NCBI RefSeq assembly: GCF_000210075.1
Contig: NC_021017.1
Span: 4,452,241-4,495,071 of the forward strand
DNA: 42,831 bases
Direction of reading: 5' to 3'
Source of the DNA: Bacteroides xylanisolvens XB1A
Lineage (GTDB): Bacteria > Bacteroidota > Bacteroidia > Bacteroidales > Bacteroidaceae
The notes under the pieces are model-generated. The model made no database searches and was not told where the DNA came from. It was given only the letters and a program-made list of their open reading frames with translations. How positions within the stretch are numbered: position 1 is the stretch's first letter; each line of letters opens with the position of its first letter. The translations under genes were made by a program, and so were the position numbers. Of this stretch, positions 28,047-36,363 are shown in pieces.

Positions 28047-28913
28047 ATGAAAATAATAGGTATAGGAGAAGTTGTTTGGGATTGCTTCCCGGAAGGTAAG
28101 AGACTTGGCGGAGCGCCTATCAATTTCTGTTTTTTTGCAAAGGAGTTGGGAGCAGAATCATATCCCGTTACGGCAATAGGTGGCGACGAACTCGGTGATG
28201 AAACATTTACGGTGCTTAAAGAGACCGGACTTGATTTAGGATATATTTCCCGTAATATTTTGCCGACAGGTAAAGTGCTTGTGTCGTTGAATGAGGCCGG
28301 TGTACCGCAATATGAGATTGTTGAGAATGTTGCTTGGGATGCTATCGAGTGTAGTCCTGCGACCATGAAACTTGTCAGCGATGCAGATGCTGTTTGTTGG
28401 GGCTCTTTGGCACAACGAAGTGAAAAGTCACGTGCTGCAATCTTGAGACTCATAGATGCCGTGCCGGATACCTCTTTGAAGGTGTTTGATATTAATATCA
28501 GGCAACGTTTTTATTCGACAGACTTGATTGTGGAATCCTTGCAAAAGGCAAATGTGCTCAAATTGAATGAAGACGAATTGCCGTTATTGATTTCTCTTCT
28601 TTCCCTTTCGACTGATTTTGTGGAAGCTATCGCAGAACTCATTGCTCGTTTCTCGCTCAAATATGTTATATTCACACAGGGGGCAGTACGTAGTGGCATA
28701 TATGATGTAAGTGGGGAAGTGTCATCCATAAACACACCTAAAGTCGAGGTGGCCGATACTGTAGGTGCAGGCGACTCGTTTACTGCTACCTTTGTTGTGA
28801 ACATACTTAGAGGGGCGTCGGTTGCTGAATCACACCGCAAAGCGGTAGATGTATCGGCATATACTTGTACACAAAGGGGGGCTATTAATCCGTTGCCGGA
28901 TAGTAAAAAGTAA
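28047..28913 (+). CDS. PfkB-family sugar kinase (fructokinase-like)
   Basis: A 288-residue ribokinase/PfkB enzyme, last gene of the operon. The N-terminus (GEVVWDCFPEGKRLGGAPINFCFFAKELG) gives the substrate-binding GG and N residues, and DTVGAGDSFTATF near residue 230-245 gives the anion hole and catalytic Asp. It is close to Bacteroides fructokinases in design. Following two polyol dehydrogenases, the simplest reading is phosphorylation of the ketose they make. No aldolase is present, so the product probably enters glycolysis directly (inference). Confidence 0.9.
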   Translation: MKIIGIGEVVWDCFPEGKRLGGAPINFCFFAKELGAESYPVTAIGGDELGDETFTVLKETGLDLGYISRNILPTGKVLVSLNEAGVPQYEIVENVAWDAIECSPATMKLVSDADAVCWGSLAQRSEKSRAAILRLIDAVPDTSLKVFDINIRQRFYSTDLIVESLQKANVLKLNEDELPLLISLLSLSTDFVEAIAELIARFSLKYVIFTQGAVRSGIYDVSGEVSSINTPKVEVADTVGAGDSFTATFVVNILRGASVAESHRKAVDVSAYTCTQRGAINPLPDSKK

Positions 28914-28944
28914 TATTGGGTACTCCACATAAGGAAGTTTCGTA

Positions 28945-28972
28945 CTTGGTTTGAATGATTCTTCAAACCAAG
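28945..28972 (+). terminator. strong hairpin after the operon (terminator or processing stem)
   Basis: A perfect 11-bp stem CTTGGTTTGAA/TTCAAACCAAG with a 6-base loop begins 32 bases after the kinase stop codon. No U tract follows directly; five T residues appear only about 17 bases later. It could be a terminator of the less usual type or a 3'-end stabilising stem. Confidence 0.5.
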
Positions 28973-29001
28973 CGTGATGAATATGCCTTGTTTTTATTAA
29001 A

Positions 29002-29063
29002 TGCGGTTTAATCTCATTAATTAACCGCAAAATTTGCGGCTTATCATACCTCTTTTAACCGCA
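29002..29063. repeat. two long dyads (TGCGG...CCGCA), period 33-34 bp, upstream of the fic promoter
   Basis: TGCGG starts at 29002 and 29035 and CCGCA at 29025 and 29059. Each pair encloses 18-19 bases, giving two 28-29-bp dyads separated by a 5-base linker. The second one ends 28 bases before the fic -7 element, so it covers the position where an operator would act. It could bind an autoregulator. Confidence 0.55.
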
Positions 29064-29091
29064 TTTTTATAGATAACTCCAATTTAATAGT

Positions 29092-29099
29092 TATTTTTG
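29092..29099 (+). promoter_or_regulatory. -7 promoter element of the fic gene
   Basis: TATTTTTG matches TAnnTTTG, 17 bases before the ATG at 29117, so the leader is only about 10 bases. The -33 position overlaps or abuts the CCGCA dyad, in line with repression there. Confidence 0.6.
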
Positions 29100-29116
29100 C
29101 AGAAATAACTGATGGT

Positions 29117-30403
29117 ATGTTTATCCATGAAATAGAAAATTGGAGTTCATTCAGATGGAACGCTGAAAGATTGTCAGATGCGATAGCCCTGACAAACAGG
29201 GCTATCGGATATCTTGTTGGAAGGTTAAGTACAATTGGATTTGATAGTCAGATGATCGCTACGGTGGAAGCTGTGACGCATGATGTTGTTGCATCTTCAG
29301 AAATTGAAGGAGTAACTTTGAATACAGCAGAGGTACGTTCTTCCGTTGCCCGAAAATTAGGTGTAGCTGTACCCGATGTGAAAGAACCGACGCATTATAT
29401 TGATGGAATGGTCGAGATGATGCTTGATGCTATAATGAATTACGAAACTCCGTTAACACATGATAGATTATTCGGATGGCATTCCGCACTTTTCCCAACA
29501 GGTAAAAGTGGCTTTTCTGATATTTTAGTGGGAAGTTATCGTACTGAAGCTATGGAGGTTGTTTCCGGTACATTTGGGCGGGAAAGAATACATTATCGTG
29601 CTCCCGGGCCGGAACGTGTATATGACGAAATGGATAAATTTCTTTTATGGTTTAATGCCCCCAATATAGCTCCGTCATTATTAAAGTCTGCAATTGCTCA
29701 TTTCTGGTTTGTATGTATCCATCCGTTTGACGATGGGAATGGTCGTATTGCGAGAGCTATATCAGATATGGTATTATCCCAGACAGATCGCAGTAAATTG
29801 CGATTCTTTAGTATGTCTATGCAGATTAATAAGGAAAAGAAGGCTTATTATCGTATGCTGGAACAGGCTCAACGTGGAAATGGTGATATTACAGAATGGT
29901 TAGAATGGTATCTGGCTTGTCTTAAACGGGCTATTGATGAATCCAATGGCTTGTTAAGCGGCATATTGAATAAAGCGATTTTTTGGAAAACTCATTCGGG
30001 GAGCATTATAACTGAAAGACAACGAATGATCCTCAATATATATCTGAATGGCTATGAAGGAAAACTTACTGCAAAAAATTGGAGCAAGTTGGCCGAAGTT
30101 TCATTAGATACAGCTACTAGGGATGTGAAGGATTTAGTGGCAAAGGGAATTCTTTCGCCTATACAGGGGCGTGTCAGGGATGTATCATACACATTAAATT
30201 ATGTAGAATCAGATACCCGAGTAGCTGACTTTACTGATTCTGTACTGATAAATCGTGATGGAAATGATTATATATCTTCTATGTATAAGAAGCAAAAAAC
30301 TGTAGAGGAAAGAATTTCTCCATTGGATAAAATGCGTTTTGAACAAAAGGAGATGTCAATCGACGATTTGGTATATAAGTATTTTGCATATCTCATTGGA
30401 TAA
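29117..30403 (+). CDS. Fic-domain protein (AMP transferase) with N-terminal inhibitory helix
   Basis: A 428-residue Fic protein. The active-site loop is HPFDDGNGR (residues 202-210), complete with catalytic His202. An inhibitory motif of the form S-x-x-x-E-G is at residues 60-65 (SSEIEG), so it is a class II Fic protein in which an N-terminal helix blocks ATP binding. The C-terminal part (about 300-400) carries a winged-helix-like segment (WSKLAEVSLDTATRDVKDLVAKG), so it may bind DNA and repress its own gene. It usually modifies other proteins by adding AMP; targets are unknown. It lies alone between two unrelated units. Confidence 0.9.
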   Translation: MFIHEIENWSSFRWNAERLSDAIALTNRAIGYLVGRLSTIGFDSQMIATVEAVTHDVVASSEIEGVTLNTAEVRSSVARKLGVAVPDVKEPTHYIDGMVEMMLDAIMNYETPLTHDRLFGWHSALFPTGKSGFSDILVGSYRTEAMEVVSGTFGRERIHYRAPGPERVYDEMDKFLLWFNAPNIAPSLLKSAIAHFWFVCIHPFDDGNGRIARAISDMVLSQTDRSKLRFFSMSMQINKEKKAYYRMLEQAQRGNGDITEWLEWYLACLKRAIDESNGLLSGILNKAIFWKTHSGSIITERQRMILNIYLNGYEGKLTAKNWSKLAEVSLDTATRDVKDLVAKGILSPIQGRVRDVSYTLNYVESDTRVADFTDSVLINRDGNDYISSMYKKQKTVEERISPLDKMRFEQKEMSIDDLVYKYFAYLIG

Positions 30404-30429
30404 TAATAATTTGTGAAATAAAGAAACCC

Positions 30430-30996
30430 ATGTTGAAAATATTAGTAACCTACGCCGTACAAGGCGAATTTGTAGAACTTAAATGGCCGGATATAGAACC
30501 TTACTACGTTCGTACAGGTATTGGTAAAGTGAAATCAGCCTTTCATTTGGCAGAGGCAATCCGTCAGGTACAACCGGACTTGGTGCTCAATATCGGAAGT
30601 GCCGGAACAGTCAACCATCAGGTAGGAGATATTTTTGTATGTCGCAAGTTTGTAGACCGTGATATGCAGAAAATGAAAGAGTTCGGATTGGAGTGTGAGA
30701 TCGATTCATCAGCTCTGCTCGAAGAAAAAGGATATTGCACGCATTGGACGGAACATGGAATCTGCAATACAGGAGATGGCTTCCTCACCGAGTTGACCCA
30801 TGTTAGCGGAGATGTTGTAGATATGGAAGCATACGCACAGGCATTTGTCTGCCGTTCAAAAGAAATCCCGTTTATTTCCGTGAAATACGTGACTGATATT
30901 ATTGGTCAGAACTCCGTGAAACATTGGGAAGATAAACTTGCCGATGCACGGCAGGGACTATCACACTATTTCAATGTCTTGAAAGAAAGAATATGA
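30430..30996 (+). CDS. nucleoside phosphorylase/MTA-SAH nucleosidase-like protein
   Basis: A 188-residue member of the purine nucleoside phosphorylase superfamily, shorter than usual (about 230). Visible marks are GIGKVKSAFHLAEAI, LVLNIGSAGT and VVDMEAYAQAFVC, the last holding the Met-Glu substrate contact. Family members cleave methylthioadenosine, S-adenosylhomocysteine or similar nucleosides. It is cytoplasmic. Neighbouring genes for 7-deazaguanine synthesis suggest no firm link. Its 3' end overlaps by 31 bases with the convergent DUF454 gene. Confidence 0.82.
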   Translation: MLKILVTYAVQGEFVELKWPDIEPYYVRTGIGKVKSAFHLAEAIRQVQPDLVLNIGSAGTVNHQVGDIFVCRKFVDRDMQKMKEFGLECEIDSSALLEEKGYCTHWTEHGICNTGDGFLTELTHVSGDVVDMEAYAQAFVCRSKEIPFISVKYVTDIIGQNSVKHWEDKLADARQGLSHYFNVLKERI

Positions 30997-31325
30997 TAAG
31001 TGACTCCTGCGGCTATCAATCCCAGGAGAATCTTTACCCATATAAAAGGTATTAGGAAGAAAATGCAATAAAGCATCGTTCCCCACATTAATACGAGAGA
31101 AATTATTTTGGCACGGAGAGGAATCGCCTTGTTTTCGCGGAAATTGCGGATATAAGGACCGAAGTGCCGATGGTTGAGCAGCCAGTTATATAATCGGGGC
31201 GACCCTTTGAAATAAAGGGCGGCGGTGAGCAATAGAAAAGGGGTAGTGGGCAGTAGCGGCAGAAAGATGCCGAGAATACCGAGCGCAAGGGAAATACTAC
31301 CTAAAACAATATATAGAGTTTTCAT
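30966..31325 (-). CDS. DUF454/YbaN-family small membrane protein
   Basis: A 119-residue inner-membrane protein with three or four hydrophobic segments (residues about 1-45 and 75-115) joined by a polar loop (SPRLYNWLLNHRHFGPYIRNFRENKAI) that is the DUF454 signature. Function is not known. The start at 31325 (MKTLYIVLG) is chosen because a perfect -7 element lies 5 bases upstream; the longer frame from 31343 would start before the promoter. The transcript would be leaderless. Confidence 0.85.
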   Translation of the reverse strand: MKTLYIVLGSISLALGILGIFLPLLPTTPFLLLTAALYFKGSPRLYNWLLNHRHFGPYIRNFRENKAIPLRAKIISLVLMWGTMLYCIFFLIPFIWVKILLGLIAAGVTYHILSFKTLK

Positions 31326-31329
31326 GCGG

Positions 31330-31337
31330 CAAAGATA
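31330..31337 (-). promoter_or_regulatory. -7 promoter element giving a leaderless DUF454 transcript
   Basis: Minus-strand TATCTTTG is a full match. Its last G is only 5 bases before the ATG at 31325, so the predicted start of transcription falls on or next to the start codon. The -33 position has only T-rich sequence. Confidence 0.55.
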
Positions 31338-31393
31338 GTGCAAAAAAAGGGAAAAAATAACACTCTTTGCTGGATGAAAACTCTATTTTATAT

Positions 31394-31401
31394 TACCTTT
31401 G
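31394..31401 (+). promoter_or_regulatory. -7 promoter element of queD-queE
   Basis: TACCTTTG matches TAnnTTTG; TTTG at 31366-31369 may be the -33 site, though the 24-base gap is long. The leader contains a small stem (GCATC 31407-31411 with GATGC 31424-31428). I see no preQ1 riboswitch. Confidence 0.5.
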
Positions 31402-31454
31402 CCGTTGCATCGAGGTGACATTAGATGCGTGTAACTATTAAAATACATACACTC

Positions 31455-31811
31455 ATGTTTACAGTAATCAAACGCATGGAGATTTCGGCTTCTCATAAGC
31501 TGGTACTCCCGTATCGCAGTAAATGCGCCAGTTTACACGGTCACAACTGGATTATCACCGTCTATTGCCGTTCCGCACGGCTCAACTCCGAAGGAATGGT
31601 GGTAGATTTCACCCGCATCAAAGAAGTGGTCACGGAGAAACTCGACCATCAAAATCTGAACGAAGTACTCCCATTTAATCCCACAGCGGAGAATATCGCC
31701 CGGTGGGTATGCAAACAGATTCCTCAATGCTATAAAGTAGAAGTGCAGGAATCGGAAGGAAACATTGTCATCTACGAGAAAGATCCCGTCGGCGCAGAAG
31801 GACAAGAATAG
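31455..31811 (+). CDS. queD: 6-carboxytetrahydropterin synthase QueD
   Basis: A 118-residue enzyme that makes 6-carboxy-tetrahydropterin from dihydroneopterin triphosphate in the queuosine/7-deazaguanine pathway. Zinc ligands are in ISASHKL and LHGHNW, and the catalytic Cys is in KCASLHGH. The start at 31455 (MFTVIKRMEISASHKL) gives the usual length; an in-frame ATG at 31425 lies too close to the predicted transcript start. queE follows after 15 bases, so the two steps are made together. The C-terminus is complete (NIVIYEKD). Confidence 0.93.
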   Translation: MFTVIKRMEISASHKLVLPYRSKCASLHGHNWIITVYCRSARLNSEGMVVDFTRIKEVVTEKLDHQNLNEVLPFNPTAENIARWVCKQIPQCYKVEVQESEGNIVIYEKDPVGAEGQE

Positions 31812-31826
31812 CAAACCAAACAAATT

Positions 31827-32378
31827 TTGATGATGAGAAAGATTAATGAAATCTTTTACAGCTTGCAGGGCGAAGGCTACCATACCGGAACTCCGGCCAT
31901 CTTCGTCCGTTTTTCCGGCTGCAACCTGAAATGTGACTTTTGCGACACACAACACGAAGAAGGAAAAATGATGACCGACGATGAAATAATCGCCGAAGTG
32001 AAAAAATATCCTGCCGTCACCGTTGTCCTTACGGGCGGCGAACCTTCCTTATGGATAGACGATGAATTGATTGACCGTTTGCACCAAGCAGGCAAATATG
32101 TGACCATCGAAACCAACGGTACACGCCCCCTGCCGGCAGCTATCGACTGGGTGACCTGCTCCCCCAAACAAGGGGTGAAACTTGCCATCGACCGGATGGA
32201 TGAAGTGAAAGTGGTCTATGAAGGACAAGATATAAGTATTTTTGAACTACTTCCGGCCGAACATTTTTTCCTCCAGCCTTGTTCTTGTAATAACACTGCT
32301 TCAACAGTGGACTGTGTAATGCGACATCCCAAATGGAGACTCAGCCTGCAAACACACAAATTAATCGACATCCGTTGA
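31827..32378 (+). CDS. queE: 7-carboxy-7-deazaguanine synthase QueE
   Basis: A 183-residue radical-SAM enzyme that converts carboxy-tetrahydropterin to 7-carboxy-7-deazaguanine. The iron-sulfur motif is CNLKCDFC (CxxxCxxC) near residue 30, with EIFYSLQGEGYHTGTPAIF before it and TGGEPSL after. Two ATG codons stand in tandem (31827, 31830); either works. It is directly downstream of queD. The shorter form of QueE is normal in Bacteroidetes. Confidence 0.94.
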   Translation: MMMRKINEIFYSLQGEGYHTGTPAIFVRFSGCNLKCDFCDTQHEEGKMMTDDEIIAEVKKYPAVTVVLTGGEPSLWIDDELIDRLHQAGKYVTIETNGTRPLPAAIDWVTCSPKQGVKLAIDRMDEVKVVYEGQDISIFELLPAEHFFLQPCSCNNTASTVDCVMRHPKWRLSLQTHKLIDIR

Positions 32379-32429
32379 ACAAAATAGACGGGTGATGCGG
32401 AAGAAGCTTAAATTATTACAAAATATAGT

Positions 32430-33170
32430 ATGAAAGTAGGTTTGTTTATTCCTTGTTATATCAATGCTATTTACCCCAATGTGGGAGTGGCATCGTATAG
32501 ACTATTGAAAAGTTTGGGAGTAGACGTCGATTATCCGTTGGATCAGACTTGTTGCGGACAACCGATGGCAAATGCCGGTTTTGAAGATGAATCGATGAAA
32601 TTGGCACTCCGTTTTGACGATCTGTTTCGGGAATACGATTACATCGTCGGTCCTTCCGCCAGTTGTGTGGCATTTGTGAAAGAGAATCATCCGGGCATCT
32701 TGGAGAAAGAAGGACATGTTTGTCAGAGTGCGGGAAAGATTTATGATATTTGTGAGTTCATTCACGATGTCTTGAAACCTTCCAAAATTCCTGCACGCTT
32801 TCCTCATAAAGTCAGTATTCACAATAGCTGTCATGGGGTGCGCGAACTGTTGATTTCCGCTCCCACCGAACTGAACATCCCTTATTACAATAAATTGCGT
32901 GACCTGCTCAATCTGGTAGAAGGCATCGAAGTATTCGAGCCCAGCCATATTGACGAGTGTTGCGGCTTTGGCGGAATGTTTGCGGTGGAAGAGCAGGCAG
33001 TCTCCGTCTGCATGGGGCGTGATAAGGTAAAAGATCACATCGCTACCGGAGCCGAGTATATTGTCGGAGCGGACAGTTCCTGCCTGATGCACATGCAAGG
33101 TGTCATCAAACGGGAGCATCTGCCTATTCAGATTATCCATATTGTAGAAATTCTAGCGTCGCAATCATGA
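32430..33170 (+). CDS. lutA: lactate utilization protein A (Fe-S, CCG domains)
   Basis: A 246-residue cytoplasmic iron-sulfur protein with two CCG domains (TCCGQPMANAG near residue 40; ECCGFGGMFAV near 180). In Bacillus, LutABC together oxidise L-lactate to pyruvate. The end overlaps the next start by four bases (ATGA), so the three genes are translated together. No clear promoter motif is seen in the 51-base gap after queE. Confidence 0.92.
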   Translation: MKVGLFIPCYINAIYPNVGVASYRLLKSLGVDVDYPLDQTCCGQPMANAGFEDESMKLALRFDDLFREYDYIVGPSASCVAFVKENHPGILEKEGHVCQSAGKIYDICEFIHDVLKPSKIPARFPHKVSIHNSCHGVRELLISAPTELNIPYYNKLRDLLNLVEGIEVFEPSHIDECCGFGGMFAVEEQAVSVCMGRDKVKDHIATGAEYIVGADSSCLMHMQGVIKREHLPIQIIHIVEILASQS

Positions 33171-34552
33171 GTACAAAACATTCAAAGGCTGCCGAAAAGT
33201 TCTTGCAGGACAGCAAGATGGCAGCATGGCATAATGAAACCCTTTGGATGGTCCGTGCCAAAAGGGACAAGATGAGCAAGGAAGTTCCCGAATGGGAAGA
33301 GTTGCGTAACAAGGCTTGCGAGTTGAAACTATACTCCAACAGCCACCTCGAAGAACTTCTGCTGGAGTTTGAGAAGAATGCTACCGCCAACGGCGCCATC
33401 GTACATTGGGCAAAAGATGCCGATGAATACTGCGCCATCGTCTACGAAATACTGAATGAGCATAACGTCCACCATTTCATCAAGAGCAAGTCCATGCTCG
33501 CCGAAGAGTGTGGATTGAATCCTTTCCTGATGGAGCGGGGCATCGATGTCGTAGAGTCCGATTTGGGCGAACGCATCCTGCAATTGATGCATCTCGAACC
33601 AAGCCACATTGTATTGCCCGCCATCCACATCAAACGGGAACAGGTAGGCGAACTATTCGAAAAGGAGATGGGCACGGAAAAGGGAAACTTTGATCCTACC
33701 TACCTGACTCATGCCGCACGTAAGAACCTGCGCCATCTCTTCCTCAATGCCGAAGCCGCCATGACAGGCGCCAACTTTGCCGTCGCTTCAACCGGTGACA
33801 TTGTGGTCTGCACCAATGAAGGAAATGCCGATATGGGTACTTCCTACCCGAAACTGAACATTGCCGCTTTCGGTATGGAAAAGATCGTCCCGGATTTGGA
33901 CGCATTGGGTGTGTTCACCCGATTACTCGCCCGTTCGGCCACCGGACAACCGGTGACAACATATACCTCTCATTACCGCCGTCCCCGCGAAGGCGGTGAA
34001 TATCATATTATCATCGTAGACAACGGCCGGAGTGCCTTACTGTCCAAGCCCGATCATATCAAGACACTGAACTGTATTCGTTGCGGTGCGTGCATGAACA
34101 CCTGCCCGGTGTACCGCCGGAGTGGAGGCTACTCTTATACGTACTTCATCCCCGGACCTATTGGCATCAACTTGGGTATGGCTCACGCTCCGGAGAAGTA
34201 TTATGATAATCTTTCAGCCTGTTCTCTGTGTATGTCCTGTTCCGATGTCTGTCCGGTGAAAGTAGATTTGGCCGAACAGATTTACAAATGGCGTCAGGAT
34301 TTGGACGGACTGGGGAAAGCCAATACGGGAAAGAAGATCATGTCCGGTGGTATGAAGTTCCTGATGGAGCGTCCGGCATTGTTCAACGCAGCCTTGTGGG
34401 CAGCCCCGGTGGTAAATAGCCTGCCTCGTTTCATGAAATACAACGATCTCGACGATTGGGGAAAGGGGCGTGAACTGCCGGAATTTGCCAGCGAGTCGTT
34501 CAATGAAATGTGGAAGAAAAACAAAGTACAGGGAAAGGAGGAATCCAAATGA
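33167..34552 (+). CDS. lutB: lactate utilization protein B (4Fe-4S)
   Basis: A 461-residue protein with an N-terminal LUD domain (about residues 60-290) and two 4Fe-4S binding motifs, NCIRCGACMNTCPVYRR (about 300-316) and CSLCMSCSDVCPVK (about 345-358). It carries electrons in the LutABC lactate dehydrogenase. The gene overlaps lutA and lutC by four bases each. It is full length. Confidence 0.94.
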   Translation: MSTKHSKAAEKFLQDSKMAAWHNETLWMVRAKRDKMSKEVPEWEELRNKACELKLYSNSHLEELLLEFEKNATANGAIVHWAKDADEYCAIVYEILNEHNVHHFIKSKSMLAEECGLNPFLMERGIDVVESDLGERILQLMHLEPSHIVLPAIHIKREQVGELFEKEMGTEKGNFDPTYLTHAARKNLRHLFLNAEAAMTGANFAVASTGDIVVCTNEGNADMGTSYPKLNIAAFGMEKIVPDLDALGVFTRLLARSATGQPVTTYTSHYRRPREGGEYHIIIVDNGRSALLSKPDHIKTLNCIRCGACMNTCPVYRRSGGYSYTYFIPGPIGINLGMAHAPEKYYDNLSACSLCMSCSDVCPVKVDLAEQIYKWRQDLDGLGKANTGKKIMSGGMKFLMERPALFNAALWAAPVVNSLPRFMKYNDLDDWGKGRELPEFASESFNEMWKKNKVQGKEESK

Positions 34553-35130
34553 GTAGTAGAGAAGAAATATTAGCCAGCATCCGCCAGCATACGCAGACGC
34601 GTTATGATAAACCGGATATTGCGGATATGAAACGATTGTCATATCCTGATAAGATAGAACAGTTTTGTGCAATCAGCCGTGCAGTGGGTGGTGCGGCAGT
34701 TGTATTGGGCGAAGGGGAAGATGTGAATGCGGTCATACGCCGGACTTATCCGGAGGCTATGCGCATTGCTTCCGTATTGCCGGATATTTCCTGTGCTACG
34801 TTCAATCCCGATAATTTGGATGATCCGAAAGAATTGGACGGCACAGATGTTGCCGTAGTGAAAGGAGAAATCGGAGTAGCCGAAAACGGAGCCATCTGGA
34901 TACCGCAGACGGTGAAATATAAAGCAATCTATTTTATTTCGGAGAAGTTGGTCATTCTGCTCGACCGGAATAAAATTGTAGATACCATGTATGACGCCTA
35001 CCGCGAACTGGACGGACAGGAATATCAGTTCGGAACGTTCATCTCCGGTCCGTCAAAGACTGCCGATATTGAGCAGGCTTTAGTGATGGGAGCGCATGGG
35101 GCACGAGACGTGTTAGTGATATTAACCTAA
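34549..35130 (+). CDS. lutC: lactate utilization protein C (LUD domain)
   Basis: A 193-residue LUD-domain protein, third part of the LutABC complex. The start at 34549 (MSSREEILASIRQ) is chosen because it overlaps the lutB stop (ATGA) and follows a strong GGAGG site; an upstream in-frame ATG at 34510 lies inside lutB. Family marks include AVVKGEIGVAENGAIW and GPSKTADIEQALVMGAHG. After its stop comes array B. Confidence 0.92.
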   Translation: MSSREEILASIRQHTQTRYDKPDIADMKRLSYPDKIEQFCAISRAVGGAAVVLGEGEDVNAVIRRTYPEAMRIASVLPDISCATFNPDNLDDPKELDGTDVAVVKGEIGVAENGAIWIPQTVKYKAIYFISEKLVILLDRNKIVDTMYDAYRELDGQEYQFGTFISGPSKTADIEQALVMGAHGARDVLVILT

Positions 35131-35203
35131 TGTTTCCGTGTTGATTATTCTAAAATAAATTTGGTTTCAAAACAATGGAGTTTTATATTTGTTAGTGCAA
35201 ACG
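35131..35203. other. intergenic stretch between lutC and array B
   Basis: No gene seen. It contains ATGGAG at 35175-35180, similar to the first unit of the following array (35207-35212), so it may be a decayed unit. Confidence 0.4.
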
Positions 35204-35400
35204 AAATGGAGACTCCGTTGACGCTGTAAAAACAGAGGCTCTATTGATAAGAAATAGAGCTTTTGTTTTATATAAACAGAGCTTCCGTTTGATGTAAATA
35301 GAGGCTCTGTTTGGATAAAGTCCGGCTTCCATCGGATGTAATAGAGTCTTTGGGAGAATATAGTCGAATCTCCTTTGATGTAAATTGAATATCTGTTTCT
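35204..35400. repeat. tandem 22-bp dyad array B (word AGAGnCTCT)
   Basis: Nine units with dyad centres at 35212, 35238, 35260, 35282, 35304, 35325, 35347, 35368 and 35390; spacing is 22 (range 21-22 after a first step of 26). The consensus unit is AAAnAGAG, one base, CTCTGTTT (17-bp dyad), then a linker like GATGT. Units differ by several bases but keep spacing. A minus-strand open frame across the array is explained by it and is not a gene. Confidence 0.85.
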
Positions 35401-35465
35401 GTTTGTCCATAGTAGATAAATGAATTTGTAGGATAAGAGTAGTAAAACGTTTAATTATAAATTAT

Positions 35466-36338
35466 ATGTATGCCAATAAAGTAAAGAAAATAGCCGCCGT
35501 CCATGACCTTTCGGGAATGGGGCGCGTATCTCTGACCGTCGTCATTCCTATTCTTTCATCCATGGGTTTTCAGGTCTGTCCGCTTCCTACGGCTGTATTA
35601 TCCAATCATACGCAATATCCCGGTTTCTCCTTCCTCGACCTGACGGACGAAATGCCGAAGATTATTGCCCAATGGAAGAAACTGGAGGTAGAGTTCGACG
35701 CTATCTATACCGGATACTTGGGTTCTCCGAGACAAATTCAGATTGTTTCTGATTTTATCAGGGACTTTCGTCGGCCGGACAGCCTGATCGTTGCCGATCC
35801 GGTGTTGGGAGATAACGGACGATTATACACCAACTTTGATGGAGAGATGATAAAAGAAATGCGCCACTTAATCACGAAAGCAGATGTGATTACCCCCAAT
35901 CTGACGGAACTGTTTTATTTATTGGATAAACCCTATAAAGCAGATAACACGGATGAAGAGCTGAAAGAATATCTTCGTCTTTTGTCCGACAAAGGTCCGC
36001 AAGTGGTTATCATCACCAGTGTTCCTGTACATGATGAGCCTCATAAAACATCTGTCTATGCATATAACCGTCAGGGAAACCGCTACTGGAAAGTGACCTG
36101 CCCTTATCTGCCTGCACATTATCCCGGCACGGGCGATACTTTTACAAGTGTCATCACCGGCTCTTTAATGCAGGGAGACAGTCTGCCGATGGCATTGGAC
36201 CGTGCCACACAGTTTATCCTGCAAGGTATTCGTGCCACTTTCGGGTATGAATATGATAACCGAGAGGGTATTCTATTGGAGAAAGTGCTTCATAATTTGG
36301 ATATGCCAATACAGATGGCTAGTTACGAACTGATTTAA
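35466..36338 (+). CDS. pyridoxal/pyridoxamine kinase-like protein (PfkB superfamily)
   Basis: A 290-residue kinase. VHDLSGMGRVSLTVVIPILSSMG and PLPTAVLSNHTQYPG are typical of pyridoxal kinases (PdxK/PdxY), and PGTGDTFTSVITG holds the catalytic Asp. It would phosphorylate vitamin B6 precursors to the coenzyme. It stands alone between two repeat arrays (B before it, C after). The 126-base upstream gap after the array shows no full -7 match. Confidence 0.87.
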   Translation: MYANKVKKIAAVHDLSGMGRVSLTVVIPILSSMGFQVCPLPTAVLSNHTQYPGFSFLDLTDEMPKIIAQWKKLEVEFDAIYTGYLGSPRQIQIVSDFIRDFRRPDSLIVADPVLGDNGRLYTNFDGEMIKEMRHLITKADVITPNLTELFYLLDKPYKADNTDEELKEYLRLLSDKGPQVVIITSVPVHDEPHKTSVYAYNRQGNRYWKVTCPYLPAHYPGTGDTFTSVITGSLMQGDSLPMALDRATQFILQGIRATFGYEYDNREGILLEKVLHNLDMPIQMASYELI

Positions 36339-36363
36339 GATAGGCTTTGTGTTGTTATTACTA

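Noticed and set aside
28945..28972. classical intrinsic terminator
   Set aside because: The stem is perfect but no U tract follows directly, so I kept it only as a possible terminator.
31402..31454. preQ1 riboswitch before queD
   Set aside because: The leader has only a five-pair stem and lacks the C-rich loop and A-rich tail of that riboswitch.
35192..35410. 72-codon minus-strand open frame
   Set aside because: It lies wholly on array B; the 22-base unit shifts frame each time and leaves it open by composition.
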